Positions 61,319 through 64,000 of a stretch of DNA of 64,000 nucleotides are shown piece after piece. The notes below the pieces were generated by a model. It was not told where the DNA came from. It did not search any database and saw only the letters and a program-made list of their open reading frames with translations. The stretch lies in NCBI RefSeq assembly GCF_000002865.3, contig NW_001865054.1:505450-569449 (forward strand). The letters run 5' to 3'. Origin of the DNA: Monosiga brevicollis MX1. Taxonomy: Eukaryota > Opisthokonta > Choanoflagellata > Craspedida > Salpingoecidae. The translations under genes were made by a program, and so were the position numbers. Each line of letters begins with the position of its first letter. Positions within the stretch are counted from its first letter, which is position 1.

Positions 61319-64000
61319 ATGGCAGCTCCGCTCCCTCGCACTGGCGCCCATGGCCTGGGATTGGCCGGGGTCCTCTTGCTGTGCATCAGCGCCATGTATT
61401 GTGGAGCCAGCGCAGGTATAGCTGGGGTCTGCTTTTGCCCTCGATGCCCCCGTGCTGCCCTGTCCTCGCCGAGAGCTGAGTCAAAAGGATAAGGGGCACC
61501 ACCACTCAGCTTGGTCGCACTTCTGTCTGCAGCTGCAAGCCTGCCACTGCTGCTCCCGCCCGAAGCCGGAACAACGCAACTGGACCAGCTGGTCCTCAAT
61601 GAGACAACTCTTGCCGCGCTGGAGGCGGTCAGTTACTGATTATTGCTGTTGCTGCTCATCAGACACCGTGGCATTGCAGCTCTGCTATTCCCTATTCATG
61701 GTTGTGCCTGCGTGCAGCTGGAGGACCCTGTACACGTTCTGGCTGTGACAGGGCGGGCGCGTTCGGGAAAATCCTTTCTCTGTAATCAACTCGCTCACAA
61801 TGTCGACTCGCCCTTTCTCGTCGGTCATGGCTTGGCTTCAACCACTCGGGTACGGGTGTGAATCTTAAATGCCCCGTTTCCTCTTCCAGCGCGCGTGGTG
61901 AATTGAATGATGTCTGCCTTGTGTAGGGCTTGTGGGTCTCAGAGGAACCCGTGTCAATCAACGGTGCTCACGTGCTTATCCTTGACACTGAGGGCCTGGA
62001 TGCTGCCGGTCTGTTCCTGCTTCGTGCAAGCCGTGCTCCCATCCTTGTTAGGCTCGTCTTTTGAATCTAGCCATGCCATCTCACGGATTCTTTGCCCTCT
62101 TTGATGGTTAGACCGTTCGTGGTATGATCACATGCAGATCTTTGGCTTGGCAGCCAGCGTGGCGGACGGACTTGTCTACAATGCTTATCGATACATGGAT
62201 GGTGCTGCCCTTGAACGCCTTCATGTGAGAGCAATATCGAGCTTGTGACCTCTTCGCATGGTCTGCCCCTCTAATTTCAGCTGCTGGGCCCGACAGGATC
62301 TTGTCTTGAATAGTGCAGGCTTGGTGCTGCAGGCCAAACTGGCAGCCCAGGAGGGGCACGTTTCACGAGTCTTGGAAGGACAGACGCAGCCCAGCCTTTT
62401 CCTGTCCATTCAAGGTGTGGGGCGCCAACTAGCTCAGATGCACTTTAATCTCAGTTGGGATGCCCGACAGGTATGGCAGCACGACTGCGCATCGTGTGGT
62501 CCTGTGCTCATTTGCGCCTTCTTCCAAGCCACTCCTATTCTGACGTAAACACTTCCGTGCACTGCGTGTGGTATCGATTGCCTCTTAGTGGGAGCAAAAC
62601 GCCATGCCGGGAGCCGTAGACCCCATTGCGCACCTCCTCGATGGCCTTCATCTCCTAATTATGGCCGAGGCTGTGGCGGGTGCTGATAATCAAGCGTTAC
62701 TGGATGGTGCGAGCAAGGTTCCAGTTGGTCTTGCATTGTGTCATGCGGTCTTGTTTGCTCACGAAACATTCTTGCAGGCTCGGAGCACGATGCACACGCG
62801 CCAACCTTCCGAGAGCAGCTGGCAAAGCTACGTCAAGCGCTCTATTTTAAACCTGAGCGTGCACTCCAAGGCCCAGAACTCGTGGCACGCTTGCGCAACT
62901 TTGTTCAGGCAAGCTCACGTCTGATGCTGCCCCTTATTCAATACGTCCAAGCTCGCATTGGCCAGCCGCATCTGGCAGCCATCTGTTGCCGATTCATCTG
63001 ACTCATGGCATTGTACCTATTGTGCTTGTGCGCAACTCACAGGCAGCCCAGGAGGGACAGGCAGTCGTGTCAGCCACCAAAGAAGCCGCCACCGCCATGC
63101 GGTTGCATCGGCAAGCTCAAGCCATCCGGTCCTCTTTACAGGTGCGTTAAGAAACAGCTGAATGCTTCAGACTGCATTGGCCATCCCGTGTTGTGGTCAA
63201 ACGAGTGACATGATGGCTTCTCAGCATGGCTGACATAATCCACTGGGGATGTCTTTTTCCGGGCCGGCTTACTCATATCGCTCATGTGCAGGCCTATCAA
63301 TTTGTTGTCGAACAATTTCTGCCAGTCTGTGAAGCAGATTTTACAGCACAGATGAGCATGGCGCAGGCGCGGGCCCTTAATTTATTCAACCTCCAAGCTG
63401 CCAACTCCAGTGACACCGCTGTTCGTCTCAGATATTTCGGAACTCGTGCTCGATGCAGTTGAAGACATTGTGCTTACCACCTTGTTGCGCCGGTTCCCTT
63501 TTCTTTCCCAAGGAATTGGAGAGACGACTGCAAGAAGCAGCGACCCAGGCCAACACACTGCGCCCATTGCGCCTGGAGGTGCAATATCGTCAAGTTCCGG
63601 GCTCTCACTGTTTGTTTTTGGCGTCGTTGACTCACGTAGTGTACCCACTCGACCGCAGGCCTCGGCTCGCTCTCGTTTGGATGCAGCTGTGGCCGAGTTT
63701 GTCGCCATGGCCGCCCGTGCCAATGCGTCCAGCACCAAAGAGCTGAAGAAAGATTTGCAAGCGCACCTTGAGCAAGGTATGTGCTCAGTACAGTTTGGCC
63801 TTGTCCCACTTTCTCGAGTTTTGTTTCGTGTATCAGGAGCCCTGGCTAATGCCAATTTGCTCGTGGACCCGCAGTGCTTCGCAACTCGCTGAGACCGACT
63901 GCGGAGCAATGTGTTGCTCACAATGATACAACGGCAAAGTACCTGCTGAACAATGCCACTTCGGTGTGTGTCATGCACCGGTCTTGTCTCCCTCGACGCA
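61319..64000 (+). CDS. GBP/atlastin-superfamily large GTPase with N-terminal signal peptide (3' end outside window)
   Basis: The start at ATG 61319 gives a hydrophobic leader (GLGLAGVLLLCISAMYCGAS) that looks like a signal peptide or signal anchor. The GTPase domain follows: DPVHVLAVTGRARSGKSFLC (P-loop GxxxxGKS), NQLAHNVDSPFLVGHGLAST, TRGLWVSEEPVSI, VLILDTEGLDAA (G3 DxxG) and YDHMQIFGLAASVADGLVYN, equivalent to the hydrophobic segment after G3 in guanylate-binding proteins. The usual GBP G4 motif (R-D after a hydrophobic strand) is not seen; the matching place appears to read PSLFLSIQGVG. The rest is helical and Ala/Gln/Leu-rich (FREQLAKLRQALYFKPERAL; SARSRLDAAVAEFVAMAARA), as in GBP helical domains. 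It runs off the window at 64000. The luminal or extracellular placement is unusual for a GBP. Confidence 0.72.

Overview
This is nuclear DNA from an intron-rich but compact eukaryote. About 17 recognisable protein genes lie in 64 kb. Most have several GT..AG introns of about 80-200 bp, intergenic spaces are mostly 0.3-1.5 kb, and simple-sequence tracts are common. The gene content points to a unicellular relative of animals, most likely a Monosiga-type choanoflagellate. It includes an SH2 protein of unfamiliar architecture, a DZANK1 homologue, an animal-type (6-4) photolyase/cryptochrome, a theta-like diacylglycerol kinase, a mucin-type GalNAc-transferase, a PRL phosphatase and an A7/A11-like annexin. 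The species assignment is inference. I see no operons, CRISPR arrays, tRNA or rRNA genes, or convincing mobile elements.

Layout. 1-826 (+): 3' end of a coiled-coil protein. 1306-4208 (+): C2/DH-like/SH2 protein. 4554-8541 (-): PXA-PX-nexin_C sorting nexin. 9055-12306 (+): photolyase/cryptochrome. 12588-16627 (-): DZANK1-like. 17439-21044 (-): bifunctional pseudouridine-catabolism protein, interrupted by a 50-N gap. 21428-25933 (+): polypeptide GalNAc-transferase. 26859-29042 (+): CCT1. 29442-29927 (-): single-exon PRL phosphatase. 31386-37142 (-): diacylglycerol kinase. 37753-38214 (-): doubtful small gene. 38548-39159 (-): candidate membrane selenoprotein with an in-frame TGA and a SECIS-like hairpin. 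39548-42774 (+): ALDH22/MSC7-type dehydrogenase. 44170-46654 (+): glutaminase-family protein lacking the catalytic Ser-x-x-Lys. 47315-49239 (+): RlmN-like radical-SAM enzyme with a C-terminal membrane anchor. 49810-52592 (+): SNX8/Mvp1-like. 52940-55893 (-): annexin. 56773-60892 (+): large secreted protein. 61319-end (+): GBP/atlastin-like GTPase with a signal peptide.

The genes are mostly unrelated housekeeping, membrane-trafficking (two sorting nexins, annexin), lipid-signalling (DGK, PRL, SH2) and secretory-pathway functions. Several pairs are divergent with 0.4-0.9 kb shared upstream regions. The most notable observations are: (1) the candidate selenoprotein, whose frame runs through one TGA and whose 3' UTR carries a hairpin with the SECIS landmarks; (2) a glutaminase homologue that keeps most active-site residues but has Ala and Leu at the catalytic Ser and Lys, plus a myristoylation-type N-terminus; (3) a tail-anchored RlmN-type enzyme; (4) the C2/DH-like/SH2 architecture. 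Exon boundaries were read by eye from splice consensus and frame. Where I give exact exons the total length is in frame.
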